Notes: generated by a model not told the origin, from the sequence alone. Numbered from the stretch's first letter, positions 30,143 through 39,791 are shown. The stretch is 64,000 nucleotides of DNA from Mesorhizobium sp. L-2-11 (GCF_016756595.1 NZ_AP023257.1:1116001-1180000); one strand, 5' to 3'. Program-made: numbers and translations.

Positions 30143-30384
30143 CAGAACTGCCGATGTTCTTCCAACGGAATACCGTGCTTTTCGACGTATTCGTTCCACG
30201 CTTCTATCGTGGCGCGATTCTCAAGCTTCCATAGTCGGGTTTTTTCGGCAGCCACCGCCTCTGCGATGCCAGCTTCGGCGGCGCGCGAGACATTCACGTC
30301 GAGCCCCTTGGCTTCCTTCATGAGCTTTGAGTCGATCGACAGATTTGCCGGCTGACGAACCGCATTCATAGCTATCTTTCGCAT
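30142..30384 (-). CDS. ccdA: CcdA-family antitoxin
   Basis: An 80-residue antitoxin with an N-terminal ribbon-helix-helix (Q-P-A-N-L-S-I-D-S-K-L-M-K-E-A-K) and a C-terminal toxin-binding tail (R-A-T-I-E-A-W-N-E-Y-V-E-K-H-G), including the N-E-Y-V-E-x-x-G-I-P-L pattern typical of CcdA. The start at 30384 is set by GGAGG five bases upstream. A perfect palindrome at 30400-30420 is a likely self-operator. Confidence 0.88.
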   Translation of the reverse strand: MRKIAMNAVRQPANLSIDSKLMKEAKGLDVNVSRAAEAGIAEAVAAEKTRLWKLENRATIEAWNEYVEKHGIPLEEHRQF

Positions 30385-30399
30385 GATAACCTCCGCAGC

Positions 30400-30420
30400 A
30401 TGCGCATAATTTATGCGCAT
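30400..30420. promoter_or_regulatory. Palindromic operator of ccdAB
   Basis: Perfect inverted repeat with arms ATGCGCATAA and TTATGCGCAT around one central base, 15 bp upstream of the ccdA start codon. A ribbon-helix-helix antitoxin would be expected to bind here. Confidence 0.65.
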
Positions 30421-30448
30421 TTTCGTGTTGGAGCAACGGCGAAGCGTC

Positions 30449-30578
30449 TAAAGCGCGTCGCGTTTGACCGGCCTCATGCGACGCGCTTTAGGTTCTTGTT
30501 TTATGCATGTCGTTACCGCAAAACCGCTGCACACCCTCGGTTCAAGCCCGAGGGCATGCTTTTGCGCGACATGCATTA
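30449..30578. repeat. Repeat family B, copy 2
   Basis: Perfect 13-bp arms TAAAGCGCGTCGC / GCGACGCGCTTTA (30449-30461, 30478-30490), then the CCTCGG/CCGAGG inner hairpin. Its last bases are the TAA stop codon of the Uup-like gene on the minus strand. Confidence 0.88.
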
Positions 30579-32396
30579 TCCCTCCATCTCCTCGCGCAAC
30601 ATTTCAAGTTCCAGCCATTCCTCCTCGAGCGCTGACAGCGTGGCGCGCTCCTTGTCGAGGGCTGCGATGGTTTTCTGGAACGAGGCCGGGTCGCGCTCGT
30701 AATAGGCCGGATCGGCGATGTTGTCCTCCAGCCGTGATATCGAGGCGGTCACCGCCTCGATCTTCTTGGGCAGCGATTCCAGCGCGAATTTCTGCTTGAA
30801 CGACAGTTTTTTCGCCGGGCCCTTCGGCGCAGCTGCTTCGGTCCTTCCAGCCGCCGCCACCTCGCTGGTCTCGGCCTTCGGTCGCGTCTTGCGGTCGTCC
30901 AGCCTGGTGCCGCCGCGCTGCGCCAGCATGTCGGAATAGCCGCCGGCATATTCGATCCAGCGGCCGCCGCCGTCCGGCGCGATCAGGCTGGTCACCGTGC
31001 GATCGAGGAAATCGCGGTCGTGGCTGACCAGGATGACGGTGCCGGCAAAACCAGCGACCAATTCCTGCAGCAGTTCCAGCGTCTCCATGTCGAGATCGTT
31101 GGTCGGCTCGTCGAGCACCAAAAGATTTGCCGGCCGCGCCAGCACGCGGGCGAGCAGCAGCCGCGCCCGCTCACCGCCCGAAAGCTCGCGCACCGGCGTG
31201 CGCGCCTGTTCTGGCTTGAACAGGAAGTCCTTCATGTAGGAGACGACGTGGCGCTGCTCGCCGTTGATGACGAGGTTCTCGCCGCGGCCGTCGGTGAGAT
31301 ACTGCGCCAGCGTCTCTTGCGGATCGACCGCCTCGCGTTTCTGGTCGAGCGTGGCGATCTCCAGATTGGTGCCGAGCCGCACCGTGCCCGAGTCCGGCTT
31401 CAATTCGCCGGTCAGCATCTTCAGCAGCGTCGTCTTGCCGACGCCGTTCGGGCCGACCAGGCCGACGCGGTCACCGCGCTGGATGCGGGTCGAGAAACCC
31501 TTGACCACAGTGAGGTCGCCAAAGCTCTTCTCGATGTTCCGGGCCTCGATCACCAGCTTGCCGGATTCGGCGGCGTCGCTGGCCACCATGGTCGCCGCAC
31601 CCTCGGCGCCGCGATGGCCGCGAAAGCGCTGGCGCATGGTCTGCAATTCGCCGAGCCGGCGCATGTTGCGCTTGCGCCTTGCGGTCACGCCATAGCGCAA
31701 CCAGTGCTCCTCGCGCACGATCTGGCGGCCAAGCTTGTGCTGCTCGCGCTCTTCTTCTTCCAGCACGGTGTCGCGCCATTCCTCGAAATGGCCAAAGCCG
31801 TTGTCCAGCCTGCGGGTCTGGCCGCGATCGAGCCAGATGGTGGCGCGCGACACGCGCTCGAGGAAGCGGCGGTCGTGCGAGATGACGATCAGCGCCGAAG
31901 AGGTGCGGGCAAGCTCCTCCTCCAGCCATTCGATGACCGACAGGTCGAGATGGTTGGTCGGCTCGTCGAGGAGGAGAATGTCGGGCTCCGGCGCCATGAC
32001 GCGGGCAAGGGCAGCACGGCGGGCTTCGCCGCCGGAGAGATCGTTCGGCCGTTCTTCGCCGGACAGTCCGAGATGCTCCATCAGATAGGTGGCGCGGTAG
32101 GGATCGTCGGCAGGTCCGAGCCCCGCCTCGACATAGGCGCGGACGCTGGCGTAACCATCCATGTCGGGCATTTGCGGCAGGTAGCGCACTGTTGCCGAAG
32201 GCTGGCGGAACACTTCGCCATCCTGCGGCTCGATCAATCCCGCAGCGATCTTCAGCAACGTCGACTTGCCCGAGCCGTTGCGGCCGACCAGAGCGATCTT
32301 GTCACCCGCCGACGCCGTCAGTTCCGCCCCGTCGAGCAGCGGCGTGCCACCGAAGGTCAGTTTTATCCCGTCGAGATTGAGAAGCGGCGGCGCCAT
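30576..32396 (-). CDS. uup: ABC-F ATPase, Uup-like
   Basis: A soluble 606-residue protein with two ABC domains and no membrane part. Walker A motifs are GRNGSGKST and GPNGVGKTT; signatures are LSGGEARR and LSGGERAR; each domain has a LDEPTN Walker B. The linker between them contains R-R-K-R-N-M-R-R-L. The C-terminal coiled coil after K-L-S-F-K-Q-K-F-A-L-E is the Uup-type DNA-binding tail. ABC-F proteins act on ribosomes; Uup also affects precise excision of transposons. The ATG lies 3 bp from the thiN stop. Confidence 0.88.
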   Translation of the reverse strand: MAPPLLNLDGIKLTFGGTPLLDGAELTASAGDKIALVGRNGSGKSTLLKIAAGLIEPQDGEVFRQPSATVRYLPQMPDMDGYASVRAYVEAGLGPADDPYRATYLMEHLGLSGEERPNDLSGGEARRAALARVMAPEPDILLLDEPTNHLDLSVIEWLEEELARTSSALIVISHDRRFLERVSRATIWLDRGQTRRLDNGFGHFEEWRDTVLEEEEREQHKLGRQIVREEHWLRYGVTARRKRNMRRLGELQTMRQRFRGHRGAEGAATMVASDAAESGKLVIEARNIEKSFGDLTVVKGFSTRIQRGDRVGLVGPNGVGKTTLLKMLTGELKPDSGTVRLGTNLEIATLDQKREAVDPQETLAQYLTDGRGENLVINGEQRHVVSYMKDFLFKPEQARTPVRELSGGERARLLLARVLARPANLLVLDEPTNDLDMETLELLQELVAGFAGTVILVSHDRDFLDRTVTSLIAPDGGGRWIEYAGGYSDMLAQRGGTRLDDRKTRPKAETSEVAAAGRTEAAAPKGPAKKLSFKQKFALESLPKKIEAVTASISRLEDNIADPAYYERDPASFQKTIAALDKERATLSALEEEWLELEMLREEMEG

Positions 32397-32397
32397 G

Positions 32398-33042
32398 TCA
32401 GCTCTCAGGCAGGGGAAATGGATGGGCGAGCAGCAGCGCGCGGCCGCTGCCCAGCGCGATTTCGAGCCGGCCCTTGACCTCGTTCGAAATGGTCAGCGAC
32501 GAGCCGAACGCCACCTCGACATGGTTCAGCGGCCATTTGGCGCCGCTCACGGTCAGGCCGCCAAGGTCGGAGAAACCGAGAATCGAAAACAGCATGCCGT
32601 CGGCGTAGTCGAAGCCGGCCTTTCCGGGAAGCAAGGGGACGCCTTCCTGTGCGCCACTGGTCAAAAGCACCTCTGTCCCTGCCTCGGCCAGCCGGACGCT
32701 GAGCGCCAGGTGCAGGAATGCGTGGTCAGTGCGCTTGCCGCCGAACGCGCCGGCCAGCACGAGGCTGGTCGCGCCACGTTCGAGCGCAGCGGCGATAGCC
32801 AGTTCGCCGTCGGTCTTGTCCTTTTCTGCCGGAAACACCTGGCGCGGCACGGCGGCGAGCTCGTCCGGCAAATCCGCCGGCACCGAATCGAAGTCGCCGA
32901 CCCAGAGTTCCGGCGTCAGGCTCAGCGTCCGGGCATGGTTGATGCCGGCGTCGGCGGCGATGACACGCGTGCCTTCGACCTGGCGGTCGAGTAGCGGCGT
33001 GCGGATAAGGTCGCCGCCAAGCAGGATGGTGAATTTGCTCAT
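32398..33042 (-). CDS. thiN: Thiamine pyrophosphokinase
   Basis: Makes thiamine pyrophosphate from imported thiamine and ATP. The 214 residues show G-G-D-L-I-R-T, A-A-D-A-G-I-N-H-A, the signature E-L-W-V-G-D-F-D-S-V and K-D-K-T-D-G-E-L-A. The ATG at 33042 starts M-S-K-F-T-I-L-L-G-G-D. It is divergent from thiBPQ, so uptake and activation of thiamine are adjacent. Forms a minus-strand unit with the Uup-like gene. Confidence 0.9.
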   Translation of the reverse strand: MSKFTILLGGDLIRTPLLDRQVEGTRVIAADAGINHARTLSLTPELWVGDFDSVPADLPDELAAVPRQVFPAEKDKTDGELAIAAALERGATSLVLAGAFGGKRTDHAFLHLALSVRLAEAGTEVLLTSGAQEGVPLLPGKAGFDYADGMLFSILGFSDLGGLTVSGAKWPLNHVEVAFGSSLTISNEVKGRLEIALGSGRALLLAHPFPLPES

Positions 33043-33164
33043 ATGCGTGGCCCTTACCAGCCCTGCTTGCGAAACGGAAGGCCGCGTTCCGGATGGGCCG
33101 GCAAACTTGCTTGCGCCCGACAAACTTGCGCTTGCGCCGCAGTTGGACCGGGCCTATGTGTCGA

Positions 33165-33269
33165 AACGCTCTAACGGGGTGCTGGACGCGATCTTCGCGG
33201 ACCAGCTGAGAGGCAACCTGCCAACCCGCTGAACCTGATCCGGTTTGTACCGGCGGAGGGATTAGACGT
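33165..33269 (+). promoter_or_regulatory. TPP riboswitch (THI box)
   Basis: The conserved segments are present in order: CTAACGGGGTGCT (P1/P2 left), CTGAGAGG, ACCCGCTGAACCTGATCCGG and the closing GGCGGAGGGATTAGA that pairs with the first. It ends about 50 bp before thiB. TPP binding should lower expression of the thiamine importer, probably by hiding the AAGGAGG ribosome site. Confidence 0.93.
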
Positions 33270-33321
33270 TTCGGACAAGCCGACGCCTCAATTCCCTTCA
33301 ACGCCAACGAAGGAGGCGCCG

Positions 33322-34335
33322 ATGCGCACGTTTTTATACACACTTGTTTCGGCAGTGCTGCTCGCGGCAACCATTCTCGCAGGCATCGGGCAGGCATCCG
33401 CGCAGGAAAAACTCACCGTCTATACCTATGAGAGCTTCACCGCCGACTGGGGTCCAGGCCCGGCGGTCAAGAAGGCGTTCGAGGCCGAATGCGGCTGTAC
33501 TCTCGAATTCGTCGCGGTCGCCGACGGCGTCGCCCTGCTCAACCGCGTCAGACTGGAAGGGGCCGCGACTAAAGCCGACGTCGTGCTCGGCCTCGACACA
33601 AATCTGACGGCGGAAGCCAAGGCCACCGGCCTGTTTTCATCGCATGGCGCCGTCATCGACGCCAAGGTGCCGGGCGGCTGGAGCGACGATGTTTTCGTGC
33701 CGTTCGACTACGGCTATTTCGCCGTCGTCTACGACACCGAAAAGCTCAAAAACCCGCCGAAGAGCCTGAAGGAATTGGTCGAGGGCGATGCCGACGAGAA
33801 GATCGTCATCCAGGATCCGCGCACCTCGACGCCCGGTCTCGGCCTGCTGTTGTGGGTGAGGTCGGTTTATGGCGACAAGGCGCCGGAAGCCTGGGCCAAG
33901 CTTAAGGCAAAGGTGCTCACGGTGACGCCGGGCTGGAGCGAGGCCTACGGCCTGTTCACCAAGGGCGAGGCGCCGATGGTGCTGTCCTATACCACGTCGC
34001 CGGCCTATCATATGGTCGCCGAAAACACCGGACGCTACCAGGCGGCGTCCTTCGAGGAGGGCGCGTATCTGCAGATCGAGGTTGCCGGAATCACCAAATC
34101 AGGTGCCAAGAACCCGTTGGCGAAACAGTTCCTGACTTTCATGACCGGGCCGAAATTCCAGGATGTCATTCCCGAGACTAACTGGATGTTCCCGGCCGGC
34201 AAGACCGAGAAGCCGCTCCATCCGGCTTTCGACAAGCTCGTCAAGCCGACCAAGACGTTGCTGTTCAGCCCCGAAAAAGTCGCCGCCAACCGCAAGGCCT
34301 GGGTCGACGAATGGCTGTCGGTGATGAGCAAGTAA
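33322..34335 (+). CDS. thiB: Thiamine-binding periplasmic protein ThiB
   Basis: A 337-residue substrate-binding protein of the thiamine/TPP ABC importer. Signal peptide of about 26 residues (ending G-Q-A-S-A-Q), then [17 protein letters not shown] and [10 protein letters not shown], both typical of ThiB. GAAGGAGG stands before the ATG. Controlled by the TPP riboswitch upstream. Confidence 0.94.
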   Translation: MRTFLYTLVSAVLLAATILAGIGQASAQEKLTVYTYESFTADWGPGPAVKKAFEAECGCTLEFVAVADGVALLNRVRLEGAATKADVVLGLDTNLTAEAKATGLFSSHGAVIDAKVPGGWSDDVFVPFDYGYFAVVYDTEKLKNPPKSLKELVEGDADEKIVIQDPRTSTPGLGLLLWVRSVYGDKAPEAWAKLKAKVLTVTPGWSEAYGLFTKGEAPMVLSYTTSPAYHMVAENTGRYQAASFEEGAYLQIEVAGITKSGAKNPLAKQFLTFMTGPKFQDVIPETNWMFPAGKTEKPLHPAFDKLVKPTKTLLFSPEKVAANRKAWVDEWLSVMSK

Positions 34336-34368
34336 TCGTAGCGAGCTGATCAAGGTGATCACCCTATG

Positions 34369-34528
34369 GCGCCCCCCTCTGTCCTGCCGGACATCTCCCC
34401 CACTTGGGGGGAGATCGGCAGCTCCATTGCCGGCCCTTCTCCAGCGAGATTGGAGATTGGCTAACGCGTGGGTGACGGCCAATCTCCCCCCTCGTGGGGG
34501 AGATGTCCGGCAGGACAGAGGGGGGCGC
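34369..34528. repeat. Long palindromic repeat inside the thiBPQ operon
   Basis: Perfect 35-bp inverted arms (34369-34403 and 34494-34528) starting GCGCCCCCCTCTGTCCTGCC. A smaller hairpin CTCCCCCAC...GGGGGGAG lies within the left half and TCTCCCCCC...GGGGGAGA within the right. Shorter fragments of the same CTCTGTCCTGCC sequence occur at 17465 and 17658. Confidence 0.92.
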
Positions 34529-34574
34529 GAAGGAACGCAATCCTCGCTAACAATCTCGCGTCAGGTGGTCTAGC

Positions 34575-36191
34575 GTGCAACGCGCACAATCACCCGACCC
34601 CCGCGTCACCGCCGGCACCATTGCGCTTGCCGCTGTTGCGCTGCTGGTCGGCGGCGCGTTCGCCGGGCTCATCGTGGAAGGCGCACGCGATCCGTCCGGG
34701 GCCGCGTCGGCCTTCGATTCCTACCTCTTGCGCGTCGCCCGCTTCACGCTCTGGCAGGCGGCTCTGTCGACGCTGCTTTCCGTCGTGCCGGCGCTGTTCG
34801 TGGCGCGGGCGCTGTCGCGGCATCCGCGCTTTCCTGGTCGCGGCCTGATCCTGCAGCTCTTCGCCGTGCCGCTCGCGCTGCCGGCCATCGTCGCAGCACT
34901 CGGCATTCTGGCTCTATATGGCCGTGCCGGTTATTTCGCCGGCGTGTTCTCTGCGATTGGCGGCCAGGGCTGGCCGGGCATATACGGCCTGTCCGGCATC
35001 CTCGTCGCCCATGTCTTCTTCAACCTGCCGCTGGCCACGCGGCTGTTCCTCGAAGCGCTTGGGACAGTGCCGGACGACCAGTGGCGGTTGGCGAGCCAGC
35101 TCGGTATGGGCGCCAGGCCCGCCTTCCGGCTGATCGAATGGCCGACGCTGCGCGCGGCGCTGCCGGGCGTCGCCGGGCTTGTCTTCATGCTCTGCATCAC
35201 ATCCTTTACGATCGTGCTCACGCTGGGCGGTGGGCCGCGTGCGACGACGCTGGAGGTCGCCATCTACCAGGCGCTGCGTTTCGATTTCGATCCTGCCCGC
35301 GCGGTGACGCTGACAGTGCTGCAGATCGCGCTGACCTTCGTCGTCGTGCTGGCATTGATGCGGCTCGGCGCCAACACCGTCGGCGACGCCAACCTGCCGG
35401 TGGCTTCGCGCCGGCATTTTTCGGCCGGCGCCGCCGAGACCGTGCTGAACGCAGCATTGATCATCCTGGCTTTGCTGTTCGTCGCCGGACCGATGGCGGC
35501 CACGGTGATGTCCGGCCTTGGCGCCGATCTCGGCCGGCTGGCGGGCGAGAGCGCGGTGCGGCAAGCGACGCTGACCAGCGCCGTGCTCGCCTTGCTGGCG
35601 GCGCTGCTTTCAGTGTCGCTGTCGCTGTCGCTGGTCATGGCGCGACGGGCGCTGGCCTTGAGGCGTCGCGTCGGCGCCAGGACACTGCTCGAATACGCCA
35701 CCGATACCGGCGCCGGCTTCGTCCTCGTCGTACCGCCCGTCGTCATCGGCGCCGGCTGGTTCCTGCTCCTGCGTTCCGTCAGCGACGTCTTTGCCATCGC
35801 CCCTGTCATGGTCGTCGCCGTCAATGCGGTGATGGCGATGCCGTTTGCCATCCGCGCCATTCGCCCCGGCTATGATGCGGCGAGTGAACGCCACGAACGG
35901 CTCTGTTTGCTGCTTGGCATTTCCGGCTGGAACCGGTTCCGGCTGGTCGACTGGCCGTCGCTGCGGCGGCCGCTCGCCACCGGTTTCGCGTTCGCCATGG
36001 CTTTGTCGCTCGGCGATCTCGGCGTCATTGCCCTGTTTGGCAGCGACTCCCTGCAGACGCTGCCTTATCTCTTGCTGGCCCGCATGGGCAGCTACCGCAC
36101 CATGGACGCGGCCGGCTTGGCATTGCTGCTCGGTCTGGTCTGTCTCGCGCTTGTCCTGGCCGCGGACCGGCTGGGGCGGGGAGAGAGATGA
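34575..36191 (+). CDS. thiP: Thiamine ABC transporter permease ThiP
   Basis: A 538-residue integral membrane protein with about twelve helices, two fused permease halves as usual for ThiP. Each half has an EAA-type loop ([19 protein letters not shown]; and a second after [10 protein letters not shown]). GTG start at 34575. It overlaps thiQ by 4 bp. The palindrome between thiB and thiP may lower its expression relative to the binding protein. Confidence 0.94.
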   Translation: MQRAQSPDPRVTAGTIALAAVALLVGGAFAGLIVEGARDPSGAASAFDSYLLRVARFTLWQAALSTLLSVVPALFVARALSRHPRFPGRGLILQLFAVPLALPAIVAALGILALYGRAGYFAGVFSAIGGQGWPGIYGLSGILVAHVFFNLPLATRLFLEALGTVPDDQWRLASQLGMGARPAFRLIEWPTLRAALPGVAGLVFMLCITSFTIVLTLGGGPRATTLEVAIYQALRFDFDPARAVTLTVLQIALTFVVVLALMRLGANTVGDANLPVASRRHFSAGAAETVLNAALIILALLFVAGPMAATVMSGLGADLGRLAGESAVRQATLTSAVLALLAALLSVSLSLSLVMARRALALRRRVGARTLLEYATDTGAGFVLVVPPVVIGAGWFLLLRSVSDVFAIAPVMVVAVNAVMAMPFAIRAIRPGYDAASERHERLCLLLGISGWNRFRLVDWPSLRRPLATGFAFAMALSLGDLGVIALFGSDSLQTLPYLLLARMGSYRTMDAAGLALLLGLVCLALVLAADRLGRGER

Positions 36192-36961
36192 TGACGCTCA
36201 ACAGCGAAAACGGTACGGCTGTGCGGCTGGAAAAGGTCTCGTTCAGCTATGGCGAAGCGCCGTTTTTATTCGATGTCCGGTTCGCCGCCTCGAAGATCAC
36301 CGCCATCATGGGGCCGAGCGGCTCGGGAAAATCGACACTGCTCAACCTGGTGGCCGGCTTCGAGACGCCGCAATCGGGACGCGTGCTGATCGGTGGCGGC
36401 GACGTCGGCGGCAAACCGCCTTCGGCGCGGCCAGTGTCGATGGTGTTCCAGGAAAACAATCTCTTCGCCCATCTTTCGGTCGAACGAAATGTCGGTCTTG
36501 GCCGCTCGCCGTCGCTCAGGCTGACCGAGGCCGACCACGGCGCAATCGCCGCGGCGCTCAAGCGCGTCGGCCTTGCCGGCAAGCAACAGCGCCTGCCGCG
36601 CGAACTCTCCGGCGGCGAGCGGCAGCGCGTCGCGCTCGCCCGCGTCCTGGTGCGCGACCGGCCGGTGCTCTTGCTCGACGAACCGTTCGCCTCGCTCGGA
36701 CCGGCCTTGCGCGACGACATGATCGATCTGGTAGCCGACGTCCAAGCGGAGCGGCGCATGACGGTGCTGTTCGTCACGCATCAGCCGGAGGACGCCCACC
36801 GTATCGGCCAGGACATGGTGTTCCTGGATAATGGCACGGTTGCCGCAACCGGGACTGTCGCCGATTTTTTTACCAAGGCTGGACCGGAAGCCTTCCGGCG
36901 CTATATCGGTGCAGGTCCGTTTGGCGCAGGATCACGAGATGTTGCCCGGAAGCGGACATAA
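36188..36961 (+). CDS. thiQ: Thiamine ABC transporter ATP-binding protein ThiQ
   Basis: A 257-residue ABC ATPase: Walker [10 protein letters not shown], signature [15 protein letters not shown], Walker [13 protein letters not shown], switch His in F-V-T-H-Q. It energises ThiBP import. The first ATG (36188) overlaps the thiP stop; a second ATG one codon later is equally usable. Confidence 0.95.
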   Translation: MMTLNSENGTAVRLEKVSFSYGEAPFLFDVRFAASKITAIMGPSGSGKSTLLNLVAGFETPQSGRVLIGGGDVGGKPPSARPVSMVFQENNLFAHLSVERNVGLGRSPSLRLTEADHGAIAAALKRVGLAGKQQRLPRELSGGERQRVALARVLVRDRPVLLLDEPFASLGPALRDDMIDLVADVQAERRMTVLFVTHQPEDAHRIGQDMVFLDNGTVAATGTVADFFTKAGPEAFRRYIGAGPFGAGSRDVARKRT

Positions 36962-37064
36962 TTTACGGCCAAACCGGCTTCAGGCGATGTGGCGTTTGCT
37001 TGCCATGGTCAAAGTAGTGTGGCTAGGTCCTCCGATACTGGTCCGGCATAGGTTGTGATTTGCC

Positions 37065-37180
37065 ACTACGCTGCCATGAGTGGTCGTGGGCCGTGCTCGT
37101 GGGCGCGAAGGACGCTGTGGCATTTGATTTTACGCATGTTCTGAAAATCGATGCCCGATTTCGGAGCCATGTGCTGAGAG
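37065..37180. repeat. Repeat family A, diverged copy
   Basis: Shares G-T-G-C-T-C-G-T-G-G-G-C-G-C-style core spacing, GACGCTGTGGCATTTGATTTTACGCA and an imperfect AAAATCGATGCCCGATTT palindrome with the family A copies. Lies 40-150 bp before the M48 protease gene. Confidence 0.45.
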
Positions 37181-37217
37181 CCGAAAGGAAGCTGTTCTGC
37201 CGACCGGCACAGACAGA

Positions 37218-38693
37218 GTGAGAAGGAAACCGCTGGCGCGCTTCCTGGCGCTGGCCGGCTTTGCCATGGCGCTGGCAAGCTGCCAGATGTTCACGCCTCC
37301 GGACGTTCAGGAATCCGGCTTCCAGCCTTCCAGCAGGCCGGTCACCGTCGACAATGTTGCTGCCAACAGCAAGCTCGCCGAAATGGCCAAGGCGCAGCAT
37401 CCGCGCATCCTTGCGACCTATGGCGGCGAATATTCCGATCCCAAGCTCGAGCGCATGGTCGCCAAGGTCGTCGGCAACCTGACCGTGGTGTCGGCCAATC
37501 CGAGCCAGACCTACCGCATAACGATCCTCAATTCGCCCAACGTCAACGCTTTCGCATTGCCGGGCGGCTATCTCTACATCACGCGCGGCCTGTTGGCGCT
37601 GGCCAACGATTCGGCCGAGCTCGCCGCGGTCATCGCGCATGAGATGGGCCATGTCACCGCAAACCACGGCTTGCAGCGCCAGCAGCTCGAGGCCGAGGAG
37701 GGCTTTGCAACAAAAGTCGTCTCGGATGTGCTCGGCGACAGTCCGACCGCCAAGGCGGCACTGATCCGCGGCAAGCTGCGGCTTGCCCAGTTCTCGCGCA
37801 ATCAGGAGCTGGAGGCTGACGGCATCGGCATCAAGTCGATCGGCGAGGCGGGCTTCGATCCGTTTGCCGCCGGCCGCTTCCTGCAATCGATGTCGGCCTA
37901 CACCGATTTCCGCTCGATCAGCGGCGCCACCGACGCCAGCCTCGACTTCCTGGCAACGCATCCGAACACGCCGCAACGCATCGATCTGGCGCAGCGCCAT
38001 GCCCGCCAGTTCGGCGCGCCCGGCGTCGGCACGCGCGACCGCGACGCCTTCCTCGCCGGCATAGACGGCCTGCTCTATGGTGACGCGCCGGAGGAAGGCT
38101 ATGTGCGTGGCGAAACCTTCCTGCATCCGGGGCTCGGCGTGTCGTTCTCGGTGCCCGACGGCTTCATCATCGACAACTCGGCCGCGGCGGTGACGGCAAC
38201 CGGGCCGGGCGACATAGCGATCCGCTTCGACGGCGTCTCGATCGACAAAAACCGCTCGCTGACCGACTACATCCGCAGCGGCTGGGTGGCCGGTCTCGAC
38301 GAGAGCAGCGTGCGCCAGGAAACAATCAACGGCAACGAGGCGGCGACGGCGCATGCCCGCGCCGAGGGCTGGCAGTTCGGTATTGCGGTGATCCGCGCCG
38401 GCGGACAGGTCTACCGGCTGCTGACGGCAGTCCCCTCTGCCAGCACCTCGCTGGACGCGGTGGCGAACTCGGTCAGCGGCTCGTTCCGTATCTTGAGCGC
38501 GGCCGAAAAAGCGGCGCTGAAGCCGCTGCACATCCGCGTCGTCACGGTGCGGCCCGGACAGACCATGGGTTCGCTCGCGGCGCAGATGGTCGGCGTCGAC
38601 CGCAAGCTCGACCTGTTCAGGGTGCTCAATGCAATGTCGCCGGGCGCAGCCGTTTCGGCCGGCGACAAGGTCAAGATCATCACCGACAAATAG
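37218..38693 (+). CDS. M48-family metalloprotease, predicted lipoprotein
   Basis: A 491-residue BepA/LoiP-like zinc protease. Signal peptide with lipobox L-A-S-C-Q at about residue 22 (lipidated). The M48 domain has N-A-F-A-L-P-G-G-Y, the zinc motif H-E-M-G-H and the distal N-Q-E-L-E-A-D ligand. The C-terminal half is extra, ending in a region (V-R-P-G-Q-T-M-G-S-L-A-A-Q-M) like a LysM-type or M48-associated module. Likely does quality control of outer-membrane proteins. GTG start. Confidence 0.88.
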   Translation: MRRKPLARFLALAGFAMALASCQMFTPPDVQESGFQPSSRPVTVDNVAANSKLAEMAKAQHPRILATYGGEYSDPKLERMVAKVVGNLTVVSANPSQTYRITILNSPNVNAFALPGGYLYITRGLLALANDSAELAAVIAHEMGHVTANHGLQRQQLEAEEGFATKVVSDVLGDSPTAKAALIRGKLRLAQFSRNQELEADGIGIKSIGEAGFDPFAAGRFLQSMSAYTDFRSISGATDASLDFLATHPNTPQRIDLAQRHARQFGAPGVGTRDRDAFLAGIDGLLYGDAPEEGYVRGETFLHPGLGVSFSVPDGFIIDNSAAAVTATGPGDIAIRFDGVSIDKNRSLTDYIRSGWVAGLDESSVRQETINGNEAATAHARAEGWQFGIAVIRAGGQVYRLLTAVPSASTSLDAVANSVSGSFRILSAAEKAALKPLHIRVVTVRPGQTMGSLAAQMVGVDRKLDLFRVLNAMSPGAAVSAGDKVKIITDK

Positions 38694-38925
38694 GGTGTGT
38701 CGATGTTCGGGTGATGCCGGCCCTGCAAACGGTAGTTTCCTGCGCTTCCGGCCTTCGCCGGCCGAAGCGCTCATGCGGTCGCGGCAGTTAAGGCTACAGC
38801 CGGCGTAGGCCGGTCCTCACGTACTTTAAGTACGCTCCGCTCCGGTTCTCGGAAACCACCTGGTTTGGTCGCTTCGCGCCCGTCTTCGACTCGGGCTCGG
38901 CCTAACCTGACTCTCAACACACCCT
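38692..38925. repeat. Terminal-inverted-repeat element (MITE-like)
   Basis: A 234-bp segment bounded by AGGGTGTGT and ACACACCCT, filling the whole space between the convergent M48 gene and rpoH2. It contains inner palindromes (GGCCTTCGCCGGCC; GTACTTTAAGTAC) and no ORF. It begins inside the M48 stop codon and ends two bases short of the rpoH2 stop codon. Confidence 0.65.
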
Positions 38926-38927
38926 GA

Positions 38928-39791
38928 TTAGGCGGCGGTCGCCAGAAACTCGGGGTTTTGCTTCACCAGCGCTATTTTGAGCTTTTCCATGGCGCGTGCC
39001 TCGATCTGGCGGACGCGTTCCTTGGAGATGCCAAGCGCCTCGCCGAGGGCTTCGAGCGTCGCGCCCTCGTCGCTCAACCGGCGTTCCTCGATGATCCTGA
39101 GCTCGCGGGCGTTAAGCGCGCCGAGCGCGGTTTTCAGCCAGACAGAGCGGCGTTCGACATCGATCGTGTCGCCCACGACCTCGTCCGGCAAAGGATCGTC
39201 CGAAACCAGGAACTCCATCCGCTCGGTGGCGCCCGAATCGTCGGCGAGCGGCTGGTTGAGCGAACTATCTGGGGCCGAAAGGCGCGAATCCATCATCGCC
39301 ACGTCGGCCTCGGAGACGCCGAGCGCCTCCGACACCTCGCGGTAGAGCGAGGTGTTCGAGATCGGCTCGGCACCGTTCGCCAAGCGGGCGCGCAGGCGCC
39401 GCAAATTGAAGAACAGCGCCTTTTGCGCCGAACTGGTGCCGCCGCGCACGATCGACCAGTTGCGCAGGATATAGTCCTGCATCGAGGCACGGATCCACCA
39501 CGTCGCATAGGTCGAAAACCGCACCTCGCGCTCCGGTTCGAAACGGGCCGCTGCCTCCAGCAGGCCGACATGGCCTTCCTGCACCAGATCGCCCAAGGGC
39601 AGGCCATAGTGGCGGAATTTCGAGGCCATGGAAATGACCAGCCGCATATGCGCCATGGCGATTTGGTGCAGTGCCTGCTGATCGTTGTCTTGCTTCCAGC
39701 GCAGCGCGAGAACATGCTCCTCGTCGCGCTCGAGATAGGGGGCTTTCATCGCCGCGCGGACCATGGTTCGCCCCGCCGTATCTTCCATCAT
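38928..39791 (-). CDS. rpoH2: RNA polymerase sigma factor RpoH (RpoH2 type)
   Basis: Sigma-32-family factor of 287 residues with region 2 (L-V-Q-E-G-H-V-G-L-L-E-A-A, R-F-S-T-Y-A-T-W-W-I-R-A-S-M), the RpoH box region (Q-K-A-L-F-F-N-L-R-R-L) and region 4.2 (L-E-A-L-G-E-A-L-G-I-S-K-E-R-V-R-Q-I-E). The promoter at 39888-39913 fits the general-stress sigma EcfG; the RpoH2 paralogue of Sinorhizobium is under such control, which supports the subtype. Two adjacent ATGs (39791 and 39788) can serve as start. Confidence 0.9.
   Translation of the reverse strand: MMEDTAGRTMVRAAMKAPYLERDEEHVLALRWKQDNDQQALHQIAMAHMRLVISMASKFRHYGLPLGDLVQEGHVGLLEAAARFEPEREVRFSTYATWWIRASMQDYILRNWSIVRGGTSSAQKALFFNLRRLRARLANGAEPISNTSLYREVSEALGVSEADVAMMDSRLSAPDSSLNQPLADDSGATERMEFLVSDDPLPDEVVGDTIDVERRSVWLKTALGALNARELRIIEERRLSDEGATLEALGEALGISKERVRQIEARAMEKLKIALVKQNPEFLATAA

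Noticed and set aside
30535..30556. GGTTCAAGCCC within repeat family B, resembling a tRNA T-arm
   Set aside because: There is no acceptor stem, anticodon arm or CCA-side pairing around it in any copy; it is the loop of the inner hairpin.
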